Shown: positions 20,823 to 32,390 of the stretch, in pieces
Layout: every line of letters starts with the position of its first letter
Numbering within the stretch: the stretch's first letter is position 1
Assembly (NCBI RefSeq): GCF_030247195.1
Contig: NC_080672.1
Span: 96,544,113-96,608,112, forward strand
Reading direction: 5' to 3'
DNA: 64,000 nucleotides
From: Topomyia yanbarensis
Taxonomy: Eukaryota; Arthropoda; Insecta; Diptera; Culicidae
Made by a program: the position numbers and the translations under genes
The notes under the pieces: model-generated
Database searches by the model: none
What the model saw: the letters and a program-made list of their open reading frames with translations, nothing else
Told to the model about the DNA's origin: nothing

Positions 20823-21690
20823 CGACGAATAAAATGAAAGACCGAAAAAAATTTATTATTAGAATGAAGAAACTAAACAATGCAGAAAATATGTTAAATA
20901 GAAATAAAGATTTTGGAAAAAACCACTATGAAATGGTTGACTGAATATATGTTCCATAAGCCAAACATTGAGGAATGTACCTTAAATTGTATTTTCCGAG
21001 TGAATAACAAATGTAGTGCACGATTTTTTTTTTGATTCGATCGTCCGGAGTGAAATTTCACTCAACATTACGGATAATCAAGTCTGGACTGTACCCTAAT
21101 GGTTACGGGTATACAAAATTTCGCTCAAATGGAGGTCGCCATCTTGGATTCAAAAATGGCACCAACCTACCATTTTCATCATCTACTCATCAAGCCCGTT
21201 CAAAAAATACCCATTATTAGAGTTTTCGACAGTATTGCTCAAGCAGAATTCGCCATCTTGGATTTCTCAATAGTTTCGAACATTTCAAACATTGGCGAAA
21301 TCGCGACATATTTTTTCCTTCTTTTTAATAAACCGATGCTGTTAAAATGTACTTCTTTAGTCCCTAGACCCTCAATTGTTGCTAGGGTTAGCACGTATCC
21401 CATGACCACCACGGAAGTCGATGCAGACACACTTTAAAGAAAAGAGTTTATTAACTTAATCAGCATGAGTTCAATGTTATCTTCATGTGGACATATTTCG
21501 AAATGATGAGGAATGGGTTTGGAAGGGGAGGGGGGGGGGGTTAGTAGAGTGAGAATGGAGGATGCGTCAGAGATCCATTATCTTATTTCAGTATGCGCTG
21601 TGGATGGAGGGATTGCGGGTGTGAGAATGGTCCAAAGTGGGAGAAATGAAGTAGAGTGTAATGATAAGGGGGAAGGGGGACCGCAATACC
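20823..21690. other. AT-rich and unclassified repeat-like DNA
   Basis: 20823-20940 is again AAATAAAATGAA-like simple sequence. 21030-21300 contains repeated gccatcttgga(t)t blocks and resembles part of 13000-13060. G-run at 21529-21540. No gene is seen. Confidence 0.4.
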
Positions 21691-22540
21691 CCACTGTATA
21701 TTATATATTGAATGGTTTGAGAAAATCAGTTCAGTCATCACCGAAGAACCGATGGGACATCCGGGATTTCCGGAATTGTCGATACTGGCCAATTTATTCA
21801 AAGAATATTTGATTGACAATTAATCTAGATAGGTCTTGATTTCAAATTTTCGGGGATTAAATACCCTTCATTTGAGACTAAGTTTGGTCAAAACGGTCAA
21901 GCCATCGTCGAGAAACAGACGTAACAGTTATTTTGAATGTGGATTTTTCCGCCGGCTTTCGGAACCGATGATGGTGGCCAATGTGACCAAAGAGACTTTT
22001 AATGGCTGTTAGTGGCCGAGTACTACAAATCCAAGCAGTTGTGGTCACATTTTTGAAAAAATGTTCACCGTTTTACAATCATCGCAGAGTTCTTTAAAAT
22101 CAGGGTTTACCGCGTAATCGTACTCATCACCCTGTGATTCCGTAACCGGAAGTCGGATCCATTAGATATTCAACAGTAGTCGATGGGAATGTTGTAGCTT
22201 TCATTTGAGACTAAGTTTGTGAAAATCCGTTCGGCCATCTCTGGGAAAAGTGAGTGAGATTTTTGACACATACACACACAGGCACACATACACCTAAACA
22301 TTTGGCGAACTCGACGAATTGAGTCGAATGGTATAAGAGACTCAGCCCTCCGAGCATCGGTTAAAAAGATGATTTTCAGAGCAATTGCTGTACCTTTCTA
22401 TTGAGAAAGGCGAAAATGTGCAAAATCAACAGTCCCAAAGTCCCAAAAGGTCGCCATTTTTTAAGTTACATGAAAACTCGACGTTTCATGCATTTTAAAG
22501 ACATTTGACATCAAAAATACGAATTCTATTTCTGATGAGG
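21691..22540 (+). repeat. Degenerate copy of the array family
   Basis: Carries the same landmarks in the same order (TTCATTTGAGACTAAGTTTG, TTCCGCCGG..GGAACCGATGATGGTGGCC, a CA tract near 22268, GAACTCGACGAATTGAGTCG, ATTGAGAAAGGC), with many substitutions. It runs on into the start of a second body copy that is cut by the foldback at 22642. Confidence 0.75.
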
Positions 22541-22641
22541 GATTCCATGAGAAACCAGCCGACCAGAAAATACGATCATCGCCGTTTCGAACGAAACTTT
22601 GCATTTGTGTTCGGTTTATGATTCTACATGATTTTCCGTAC

Positions 22642-23608
22642 TTTATACAACAAAATTATCTGTCAACGAGTTAGACGGAATGAATACTTCTGTACGAAAA
22701 AAATATACACTGAAAAAATGTATCATTTCTCACAAAAACAAAAATATATGTTAAAATCTAAATTGCGTTAAGACCCATTTTTCTGGTTTTTTATATTTTT
22801 TTAAACAAAACACTACACAGAGAAGAAAAATTTTGAATGTGATTACATGATGGATAACTTATCGGTTAAAAAAAATTCTAACGGTAACTTCATACATCTT
22901 TTTAAATTTTGTGCTAATTGACATACAAAACTGTAATTTTATTACAAAATATAATTCGAAGTATCATTTTAAAGAAACAGGCATTTTACAAAAAACTTCC
23001 AAAGTGCGATAGTTTTCGAGATATTTGGAATTTTGCTCCAATAACAACAATTGATGCATGAAATTAGGCCCATCACAAAATGCCATCAATCTAATGTTTA
23101 TCATTTTAAAGACGCGAAAGAAAGTTTTTCAGAGTATTTGAATCAAGGAGAAACTTTCAATAAAAAAGTTTTCCTTTAACTATTAAAAAGGGCCTGATTA
23201 CATGAATTCATTGTTTTTGTTGGAGCAAAATTCCAAATATCTCGACAACTATCGCATTTTGGAAGATTTTCGTTAAATGCATTTCGATTTAAAATGATAT
23301 TTATACATCTTCTGTAATAAAATTACACTTTTTTAATATCAATTAGTATGAAACTTAAAAACATGTATAAAGTTATAGTTGGAAAAACATTTTAACCGAT
23401 AAGTTCTCCATCATGCAATTACATTGAAAATGATTCTTTTCTCCTTAGATTTTTGTTAACAAAATATAAAAAATAGAAAATCGGTTTTTTTGCTATTTAA
23501 AGTTTTGTTTTGTGAAAAATGACACAACTTTTTTTTTCAGTGTATATTTTTTTCGTACAGAAGTATGCATTCCCTGTAACTCGTTCTCAGATAGTTTTGT
23601 TGTATAAA
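22642..23608. mobile_element. Foldback element, ~400-bp inverted arms
   Basis: Left arm starts CTTTATACAACAAAATTATC and right arm ends GATAGTTTTGTTGTATAAAA. The arms (about 22642-23050 and 23210-23608) pair along their length, with substitutions, around a spacer of about 160 bp. It lies within a copy of the array family: the body sequence ending near 22540 resumes near 23740 at the corresponding position. No coding capacity. Confidence 0.8.
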
Positions 23609-23649
23609 ATAGGATAATTGAACAACATTTTTTTCGAAAATACTATATG

Positions 23650-24880
23650 TAGAATCTTTTACGCCCTTTTGAAAAATTGCGCTTGAGTCAAAATAATCTC
23701 ATTGGGAAATGTTTAGTCTTCCATACCGGTGAAACGTGTAAAGTTTCATCGGAATCTAATACGGTTGGTCACGGTTTCAAATATTTTCGGATGGATCTTC
23801 GTGGAATTTTTCAAATTTCATGTGGTTCCTATGAAAAATATTTTTCCGACTTATTTGGAAATATCATATGTGAACGGAAGATTCAGTCTATATTTCTGGA
23901 ACCACATAACCGATCCATACGAAATTTTATGACTATCTGTAGGGATAATATCTCTTTCATTTGGGTTTAAATTTTGAAAATGATGCGTGTTTGTTAATTT
24001 TGATAGGTGGTCACTTTTCCGTGTCACTTTCGGAACTGTCTGTGGTGGTCAATGTGATCAACGAGACTTCAAAAGGAAAGGGGAGAGAAAGGAGGGGTTG
24101 ATGGAAGGTGCAACCAACCGCATTTCATACCTTTCATTTGATACTTGGTTCGTGAAAACCGGTTCAGTCATCACCGAATAACTGATGTGGCTTTAATTCT
24201 GGAATATACCCGTAACCCGGGACTTCCGAAATTGTCGATAGCGGACAATAAATTCAAAAAATCTTTGATTGGCCATCAATGATCTAAGTTTGCAAATCGA
24301 CGTAATTTGATGTTCATTTCAATAGATTTTTAACCTTGAGATATTACGATTGTAAGGGATTATATGTGCAAATCCTGTGTGACCGTACTAACCAACATAT
24401 AACTCCGGAACCAACAGTCAGATCTGAATAATTCAATCGTAGTCAAAGAGAGTGTCATATCTTTCATTTTAAATCAAGTTTGTAAAACTCGGTTAAGAAT
24501 TCGCTGAAAAATTGGTGTGACATTTAATAAGGAACTCCAAACATCCCGGAGGAATCAGGGACCGTCATTAATGACCAGATTGGTGATCCAGACCCGTAAA
24601 TAGTGTGACCGCACTCTGCAAAACCATAACTCCGTAACCGAAAACCCTATCAATAAAAACATTAACAACAGCCGATGGGGGCGATGCACCTTTCATTAGG
24701 TTTGTGCTAATCTGATCAGCAATCTATGAGAAACATAGATATTATTTGCCACACACAAACATACGCACGCACACACATACATACATACAAACATTTTTCG
24801 ATTTCGTTGAATCGAGATATATTGAATGATATATGAGGAGGAGCGATTGCATAACATTTCTATATGAGAAAGGCAAAAAA
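23650..24880 (+). repeat. Older, diverged copy of the array family
   Basis: Subrepeat landmarks (CATTTGGG at 23958, CTTTCATTTGATACTTGG near 24139, CTTTCATTTTAAATCAAG near 24461, CCTTTCATTAGG near 24690), a CA/CATA tract near 24755 and a final TGAGAAAGGC near 24865 follow the array order and spacing. Confidence 0.7.
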
Positions 24881-26913
24881 TGCATTTCTGTCGAAATCTC
24901 TCTTAACCCAATAAACCGCGGCATATGCCATTACATTAAGACGGCCCTGATTCCATTCAATTGTTGTCCAGAGTTGATATAAGTTCTTCAGTTGAATTGT
25001 AGTCTGTACGACGTGTTATCGCTCGGTAGTAAGGAATATCAAAATCTTTTTAAATACTGTTGCAATAAATAGTGATCCCACTATTCAAATAAGGTTAGCT
25101 TTTCTAGGTAATACTCTCGCAGTCAGCTGTGTGAAGTTCAAATTGCTTTTAATTATAAAATATAGGATACTCTCGGTAGCCGGCTACCCAGAGTTTAAAA
25201 AGAACCAAAAACTAAACAAGATCTTTTCTTTTTCGAGTGATCATGTACTCGAAGACTAACTAAATAATTGCCTAATAAACTATGCTTTAGAGGTCGCATC
25301 GCTAGCTTGGAGCGACTCCTAGACCTTATACCCTTCCAAACTACTTCGCGATACCTATGGAAGAGCCTGATGAATCATCTATCTTTCATTAAGTAGATAC
25401 AGTTAAACCGCGGATACCTGAATACGTCATCGATTCACACCATGCGCATGGTTATGCGGTTAAACAAACAATGGACTTATTTGTTCAAAAACGTTTAGAT
25501 GACATATGTTACACTTAAAATTGAAACGCAGAAACCATCGACAGAACAACTCTAATAAACCACAAATTGCGCATCCGAACCATCCATTGCATTTGATCAA
25601 TTTGAATTATGATGACTGTTTAGACCTTATCACTCATCGATTTTCTTCAAAACTTAATAAAATTTCAAAAACAGTCGAAATAAAAACGAAATTTCCACTA
25701 GATATAGTCAAACGCATCAGAAAATACCATATGCATGCCAGCGTATAATTTGAATCGACCATGCGGTCAATCTACACTTTGCTTTCGTTTCTATTTTTTT
25801 TTCTTTTTTTGCAAATCGTCTCATTGTCAATGCAAACGACTTGTTCCTGCACTTACAATCCCAGCTGGACTTAATTTGTCCGAAGTAGCCGGCTCGTTTA
25901 ATGTAAGTGCCTACCTAGCGTGGGTTGATCTTTGTTGGGGCCTGCGGCTAATTCATCTCGATGAAACTAGCGGACGCAACGAGCGCGCATCTTTATTATA
26001 CCGACAAAAAATCATTTCACTATTCGTTGTACACTGTCGGAAGGAAATGTTCGTAAAGATACCTGAATTGGCTTTGTACGGATAAACGCTGACTAAGATG
26101 GGATGTATAAACAATACACTCTTAAAAATATTTATGTCTCGCAAAAGTGTCACAGTACACCTGAATTCACATTGAAGCTGTGTAAAAATATGCACGATTC
26201 ACAATTTCTCAGCTTGCCCAGCCTAGTTCTACAACAAAAGAGACATAATGTTTTATTTTACATGTCAAAATTTATAAAACTCTATTATAAGATAGGAAAA
26301 TATATCACAATATTGTGTAAATCAAGTATTTAGTATTAGCAACCGATTTTTCAAAATTCCAGATACTCGAGAAGATACATAAATAGTCCTTTTCGACCAA
26401 ACCAACAACTCCTTGATATCCAGTTTATACCTTTATGAGATCCAGGCACTGTGATTAATGGCAATTCATAAATTAATGAGAAAACTTTTACTATTCGTAA
26501 TATATTGGCTTTGATTTAAACGGTTTAAAACCTAGTAGGTAGTTACGAAAATATATCCAAAACAATTTCAAACATGATCATTTTGAGTAGCGCCTGGGAT
26601 TTTCGTTCCACCGTGTATATGTAGCATTCCTCCACGATGTATATAACTTGATTTGACACAGGGATGCTTAGCACATATGCTAATGTTTTGTATAGACCAT
26701 CGAGCAAATCAGTATCCCCATTACCAACTTTGCACACTTTTGAAGAGTTTCGCGCGAAATATAGATCCAGGGTAGTAGTTAATACTCATACTGGGATTTT
26801 TGCTGGAGATTTAATTTATTGCAAGCTTTATTGTGAATTTACAAGAAATTGCAAAATCAGGCAACTTTTGTAGAAACCTTGCGGAATTGCAGTATTTTTA
26901 TATGGAACTAGCT
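24881..26913. other. Non-coding, no supported gene
   Basis: AT-rich. Around 25357-25520 a frame starting ATGGAAGAGCCTGATGAATC reads without stop for a few tens of codons and may be a decayed coding fragment, but I recognise no family. Nothing else is supportable. Confidence 0.4.
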
Positions 26914-27175
26914 AATACCCATCGCGCGTTGCTGCGATTTTCAGCGAAATAGGAGGAAAACACAATTTGCTCCGAAGCGCCATCTGGTGGGCAGATAATC
27001 CCCGTCCAATAGCACACAAACACGCTCCAGAACATATGCCTACTATGTACAAATTTTCACGGAAATCGGTTAAGCCGTTTGGGAGTCTATAAATCATATA
27101 CATACAAACATTGACTTTTTTATATATATATATCGAAGAGAAGATAGATATAGATATATAGATATCTATAGGTAT
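26914..27175 (+). mobile_element. Short element tail (RTE/SINE-like 3' end) with TA/GATA microsatellite
   Basis: The sequence runs CCATCGCGCG..., CGCCATCTGGTGGGC, then AATCGGTTAAGCCGTTTGGG and ATACATACAAACATTGAC followed by (TA)n and GATA repeats. A 'Cgg aaa tCGG TTaAGCCGTTT ... acatacatac' ending is widespread in insect non-LTR-derived short elements. Class is inference. Confidence 0.35.
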
Positions 27176-27789
27176 CACTGGCGGCACGTACCCAGCTCTT
27201 CGACCAGAGGCTGTTGTGGTAAAAAGAAATGGTAATTTCCCTACTTCAATATGCTAATATTTTCAAAGTGATCAACAACGTGATCGGTTTATTTTTTTCT
27301 TTGTAACACTTTATTTAACCAAGCAAAAGCTAGTTAATTAAATTTGGTAACAGAATCAATTTTGAAATTTTACAAGCAATTTTGGTAGAATTACGTACTA
27401 TGAGTAAACGCAAATCGCGACAGTGAAGTTCTAGTTATTTGTCGTTTATAAGAGCGCACAAGCGCAGATTTTTAAAGAATAACGAAATCACGTATGGTGA
27501 ATGTAATGATTGATTCGCCTTTGAGCAACTGTGATAATTTGCGCAGAGAGAGAGATCGAGATTTGTTTGTTCAGTTTTATGTGCTGCAACGCTAAGCTTT
27601 GTAAAGTGTAGTTGAAAACTCGTACGTTACTAACTGGAAAATAACTTTACTCCAGAGTTTTACTCTTTGATGGGTCCATATTCGACCCCTAATCAAACCA
27701 TTCAATATAGGTGCCTATCACATCTCTGCTAGCGAATGACGGATCTCAATAGTAGCATGTCTGTAATAACCTACGTACTTGTAACTATC
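27176..27789. other. Non-coding
   Basis: No coding frame or element was recognised. Confidence 0.4.
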
Positions 27790-28070
27790 GAGAACCAGAG
27801 CTACAGGTCCAAAGCCCTGGTAAAGGAAGATGGTTGTGATGATCTGGGTCGCGGTCACCACGTAAAGCAAAAAAGGTCATAACCCCAAGTCCAAGGCGTG
27901 AAGCGACCCGTGCCGAGGGATGAGTGATCGAGGGGGTGAAAAAGATGCTCGATCGTTAACGGAGCCTGTGGGGTACCTGGGCAACCCCCACAGTACACAG
28001 TGTCCCTTACCACGTTACTGCGGAGCTCTGGCGTGGCGGACCTTTCTTTCTCGCGTGAATCGTGGGATCA

Positions 28071-29505
28071 ATGAGCGACGTGAAAAACAATAAAAACAAA
28101 CAATCGGAGGTGCCGAACCCCTTTGCTAAAGGTGGTTTGATGAGGTCTCCCCCCAGTGGGGAGAGTAGTGGAGCGACGTGGACTGCATCCGACAGCACAA
28201 GTGACCCTTCAGCAGTGATAGAAAATAGCCCTACCAACGCGCTGGAAGAGCCACTAATCGCGAGGCGTAAAGTGGTAGAGCAGCTTGATACTATAATCGA
28301 GTTCACTAACACGAAGCAAAATATCAGCAAGGAGCTGAAACAGAGCCTGCTGGTGCTCCGGAAGGCTGTTCGTGTCGCAAGACAGGAGCAGCAGGCATAC
28401 GCCAAGAGGGTGGAATGTTGGGAGAAGTTCGACAGAGGTCCTCAGATAGTGGCCTCCAAAAGGGAGGGAAGAGAGAAGGCCGACATAGGTACCCAGACAG
28501 GGGCCTTCCCCTTCCCCTCCTATGGAGCAGCCAAGTCGCTCGAAGCGGCGGCTGAGTTCCCCTCGAAGGGCAAGCGCAAGACGACGTCGAACGCGAAGCG
28601 CCCTAGGAAGTCACCAGGCGAGAGTGCAAAAACTAACACCATACGGCGTGTAACCGTCACGGCCAAACGCCGTTTGGTCGAGGTAAGCCGGGGCGAAAAT
28701 TACCCCGCCGGGCAGAGAGAAGGTACCAGAAACTCGGCGCAACCGGGGCAGGGGGCGTAAACCTCTGGACGCTGGTCAACAAGAAGAAGTCGACACCGAC
28801 ACCGGATGCACCGTGACCCGCGAAGAAAGCCAAGGACAGAGGCGAGGCCTTGTGGTTAAAGACTGACAAAGACAAATATGCCGACGTCCTAAAGTCGATG
28901 AGGGCGGCCGAAAGCCTCTCGGCCCTCGGGTAAGACGTGCGCAGCGTGAGACGCACCAATAGTTTAAATACAGGCGAAATGCTTTTGGTGCTGAAGCGAG
29001 GCACACAATCCAGCGCAGTCTATAAGGCCTTGACCCAAGAGGTCCTGGGTGAAGGCGCCCAGGTGAGGTCGTTAGGGGAGAAAATTGCTCTCCAGTGTAA
29101 ACAACTGGACGAGTTCACGACCGCAGATGATGTCGTCGCAGCCGTCAAGGAACAATGCGACGTAACGCTGTGCGCTTGAGAGGGGGACCCTCCGGCACGC
29201 AAGTAGCCTACCTCAGGCTACTGAAGGCAGATGCAAAAAAGGTTACCGTGATAGGTAAACTGAAGATCGGCTGGTCAGTATGCCCAGTTAGCATACCGGT
29301 GCCTTGAGTCCGGCCATAAGTCGTACGAATGTGAGGGTACAGACAGGAGCAAACTATGTCGTCGCTGCAGCGGGGAGGGGCATAAGGAGCGGAGCTGCAC
29401 TAAGGTGCATAAATGCCTTATCTGCACCGCTAAGAAGCAAGCCCGTAATCATGCCATGGGTCGACCTTCGTGTCCCTTCGGTGAGGCAAATAAGAGGAAG
29501 CCGTG
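28071..29505 (+). pseudogene. gag-like ORF1 of the R1-type element, broken
   Basis: The first Met is at 28071 (MSDVKNNKNKQ). The N-terminal part is Ser/Pro-rich, then a Lys/Arg/Gln-rich region likely to form a coiled coil (residues about 60-120), then a basic tail; the frame ends at 28760. The reading resumes in other frames: a KSMRAAESL..GEMLLVLKRG segment (about 28890-29180) and CCHC knuckles (about 29305-29450; CLICTAKKQARNHAMG is legible). At least two stops and two frameshifts separate these parts. In R1 elements this protein binds RNA and aids target-primed integration; this copy cannot. Confidence 0.75.
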
Positions 29506-31494
29506 AACGTCACACAGCTAAATCTTAACCATTGTGCAGCAGCCCAACAGGTGTTGTGGCAGTCGGTCTCGGAGTCGAGGACAGATGTCGCTTGCGAAAC
29601 TCGATACTGTGCTAACTAATAATGGCTCCGCTAGCACATTCCGTAGAAACGGGGTGGAGGCATGGATTGACGTTATATTTGCCAGCCAGGGTCTGGTTCC
29701 AGGCATGGAATGGAGGGTAGACGAAGGCTACACCCATAGCGATCATTTAGCAATCCGCTTTAGGATCAACTATGGTGTGCAGCATCCGAGAGCGTCAGGT
29801 ACGCGGGTGGAAGTCCAATCACTTGGACATAGAGGCTTTCACCGCGGGCCTGGGATTGGAGGCCAACACTGACAGTCTAAGCGGGGATGCGCTGGTAGCC
29901 GTTCTATCACGCGCGTGCCGAGGAAAACCCTGCCAAGAAACGGAAGATGCCCGGTATACTGGTGGAGTGCCGAGATTGCAGCTCTACGATCTGCCCGCCT
30001 CAGAGCTAGACGTAGAATGCAAAGAACCCGCACCGAGGATGCAAGAGAGAACCGCCGTGAAGTGTTTCGAGCTACGAAATTGGCCCTCGACAAGGCCATT
30101 AAAAGCAGCAAGAGAGCGAGTTTCGACAACCTGTGTGAGAGTGCCAACGCGAATCCGTGGGGTGACGCCTACGGAATCGTGATGGCCAAGACCAAAGGGG
30201 GCTCTTCACCCCCAGAACGGTCTCCGGACCGGTTGGCGACGATTATCGAAGCACTCTTTCCGTCTCGAACCACAAGCCCCTGGCCACCTGCACTACGTGA
30301 CAGTGCGGGCACGGCCGAAATGGTGGCTCCGGTGACGAACGAAGAACTACTCGTAGTGGCTAATTCCCTAGCAACGCACAAAGCTCCAGGGCCGGATGAA
30401 GTTCAAAACAGCGCTCTCAAGGCAGCGATCATAGCGAACCCGAACGTGTTCAGGCTAGCTATGCAGAGATGCCTTGAGTGCCGCTTCCCCGATAGATGGA
30501 AAAGGCAGAAATTGGTGATGTTGTCGAAGCCTGGGAAACCGCCAGGCGACCCGTCGGCGTAATGACCAATCTGTCTGATCGACACGACTGACAAATTGCT
30601 TGAGAGGATCATCCTCAACAGGCTAACCCCGTACGCAGAAGGTGCGGACGGCCTGTCAAGCAACCAGTTTGGCTTTCGGAAGGGTAAGTCTACGGTGGAC
30701 GCTATCAACTCAGTGATAAAAACTGCCGAGATAGCGATCCAACGAAAAAGGCGAGGCATTCGATACTGTGCGTTAGTGACACTTGACGTGAAGAACGCAT
30801 TCAACAGCGCAAACTGGGATGCCATCGCGCTCTAGTTACACCGGCTTAGCCTACTGGTGGGTCTGTACCGAATCCTGGGAAGCTACTTCCAGAACCGAGT
30901 ACTGCTATACGAGACCGATGCCGGTCAGAAAAGGGTTCCGATTACCGCCGGAGTCCCGCAGGGCTCGATCCTAGGCCCAGTGCTATGGAACCTCATGTAT
31001 GACGGGATTCTGAGACTAAAATTCCCTCCTGGGGTCAAGATCGTCGGCTTTGCCGATGGGATAACTCCTCGAAAGGTAGGTGGACCCACCGGCTAATACC
31101 TAACATATCGCGCTGGGTGGGCAGACCCCATGGGGAAGTTCACTTCCATCTGACACAATTCCTGTCAGACCATGGTTGCTTCCGACAGTACCTCCACAGG
31201 TTCGGGCACGCGGAGGTCCCCGCCTGCCCTGACTACCCAGGTGTAGATGAAACTGCCGAACACATACTGTTCGTATGTCTTCGTTTCGACGTCGAAAGAA
31301 GAGCAACGTCTGCGGCTGGGACACAACCCCTGATACCCTTATTCAGCAGATGTGTCAATCGGTGGAGAAGTGGAACGCAGTCTCGACTGCAACCACCCAG
31401 ATTGCCTGTAGGCTACAGGGAATTTGGCGCACCGAGCAACAGACGACGGGCACGACTAACTAGTGATTGGTTAGTCGGAGCGAAAAAAGGCTGA
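29506..31494 (+). pseudogene. pol ORF2 of the R1-type element, broken and internally deleted
   Basis: It opens VNVTQLNLNHCAAAQQVLWQ. The endonuclease is mostly missing: only its start and the end (RRNGVEAWIDVIFAS, YTHSDHLAIRF) remain. The linker and RT follow in 29915-30562 (KAPGPDEVQNSALK, WKRQKLVMLSKPG) up to a stop after GDPSA, then LLERIILNRL and QFGFRKGKSTVDAIN (30596-30835), then AGVPQGSILGPVLWNLMYDG (30857-31096). The catalytic box reads FADG instead of FADD and the next segment jumps to the C-terminal region (PHGEVHFHLTQFLSDHG, CPDYPGVDETAEHILFVC), so the thumb is deleted. It is non-functional. Confidence 0.85.
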
Positions 31495-31706
31495 GCGCAA
31501 AAAAGTGAGTGAATTGTCTGTTTATGCTGAGGCAGGTTTGGCGCAGCGACTGGCAACCGCGTAAGGGGTAAACCCAGCCACCCTGAAGCAAGGCAGAAGA
31601 GTCAGTGTATAGGCGTATATGTGGACTGTCTCATGCCAAGATGGGAGGGTCGTAGCGTAGTATGTTGGGACTTAGCTATCGATGCCTCATGGCGTGGCAG
31701 AAGAGC

Positions 31707-32100
31707 GAAAGGGTGAGCATCCAAATCAGTCCCACACGGTATGTTAAGGGTGAGCACAAAAGTCAGCCTCACAAGGTATGGAAACGGAGAGCACCCAAGT
31801 AAGCCTCAGATGGTATGTCAGAAGTGGGGCCTAAGAAAAATGTCCCACATGGGATGACAGAGGGAGCGACAGGGGTGTAATAGAGTGGTACGATTGAGAG
31901 TGAACCAGGTGATAGGGTGAGCATCCAAGTCAGCCTCACATGGTATGTTAGAGGCTAGCACAAAAGTAAGCCTAGCAAGGAATGAAAAAGGTGAGCATAC
32001 AAGTCAGCCTCGCAAGGAACGAAAAAGGCGAGCACAAAAGTAAGCCTCATGTGGAGTGTTAGAAAGTGAATCAAGGTGTGACAGAGAGAGGACCTAAGTA
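31707..32100 (+). repeat. Irregular ~35-45-bp repeats in the R1-type 3' UTR
   Basis: About eight to ten degenerate copies of GTGAGCAcaaAAGTcAGCCTCacatGGTATGttaGA. Spacing is irregular and copies differ by point changes and small indels, as in 3' UTR minisatellites of non-LTR elements. Confidence 0.7.
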
Positions 32101-32390
32101 AGCCTCATACAGGACGCATGAACGCGTGAGCGAGTGTGAATGAGTACATCAAATACAGCCATCCCCCCAGAAGTAATACCGAGAGGTAGTCCCTGGGGGG
32201 AACAATGGCGGAGCCCAATGGAGTTTTCGTCGGTATTAATGGCTGCGTCACCATTAGAGCCCGACACAACCCCAGTAAGAGTTCCGCAATATCGCAAAGC
32301 ACTCGAAGCTCTAGGGTGAATGTAGTGGCCTTATATTCTAATTTGTCCAACGACAATTCCAATGCCTGTTGTCGGAGAGAGATCAATTAG

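Larger units (their letters stand above)
27790..32390 (+). mobile_element. Decayed R1-clade non-LTR retrotransposon
   Basis: A GC-rich block distinct from its AT-rich surroundings, with a 5' leader, gag-like ORF1 with CCHC knuckles, a degraded endonuclease, reverse transcriptase blocks and a repetitive 3' UTR in the right order. Gene order and motif style (LNLNHCAAAQQVLW at the pol start, KPGKPPGDPSA, GFRKGKSTVDAI, AGVPQGSILGPVLWN, C-terminal C..C..H..C) are R1-like. The exact 5' and 3' ends are uncertain. Confidence 0.8.

Noticed and set aside
18203..20880. Frames with Val-Cys-Met-Cys or Thr-His-Ile-His stretches
   Set aside because: Translations of CA/CATA microsatellites in the array units.
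25506..25748. 80-codon frame with basic residues and the 25357 ATG frame upstream
   Set aside because: Possible decayed element, but no family motif; not supportable as a gene.
31707..32100. Repeats with spacer-like intervals resembling a CRISPR array
   Set aside because: Repeats are degenerate and irregular, and lie in the 3' UTR of an R1-type element in a eukaryotic context.
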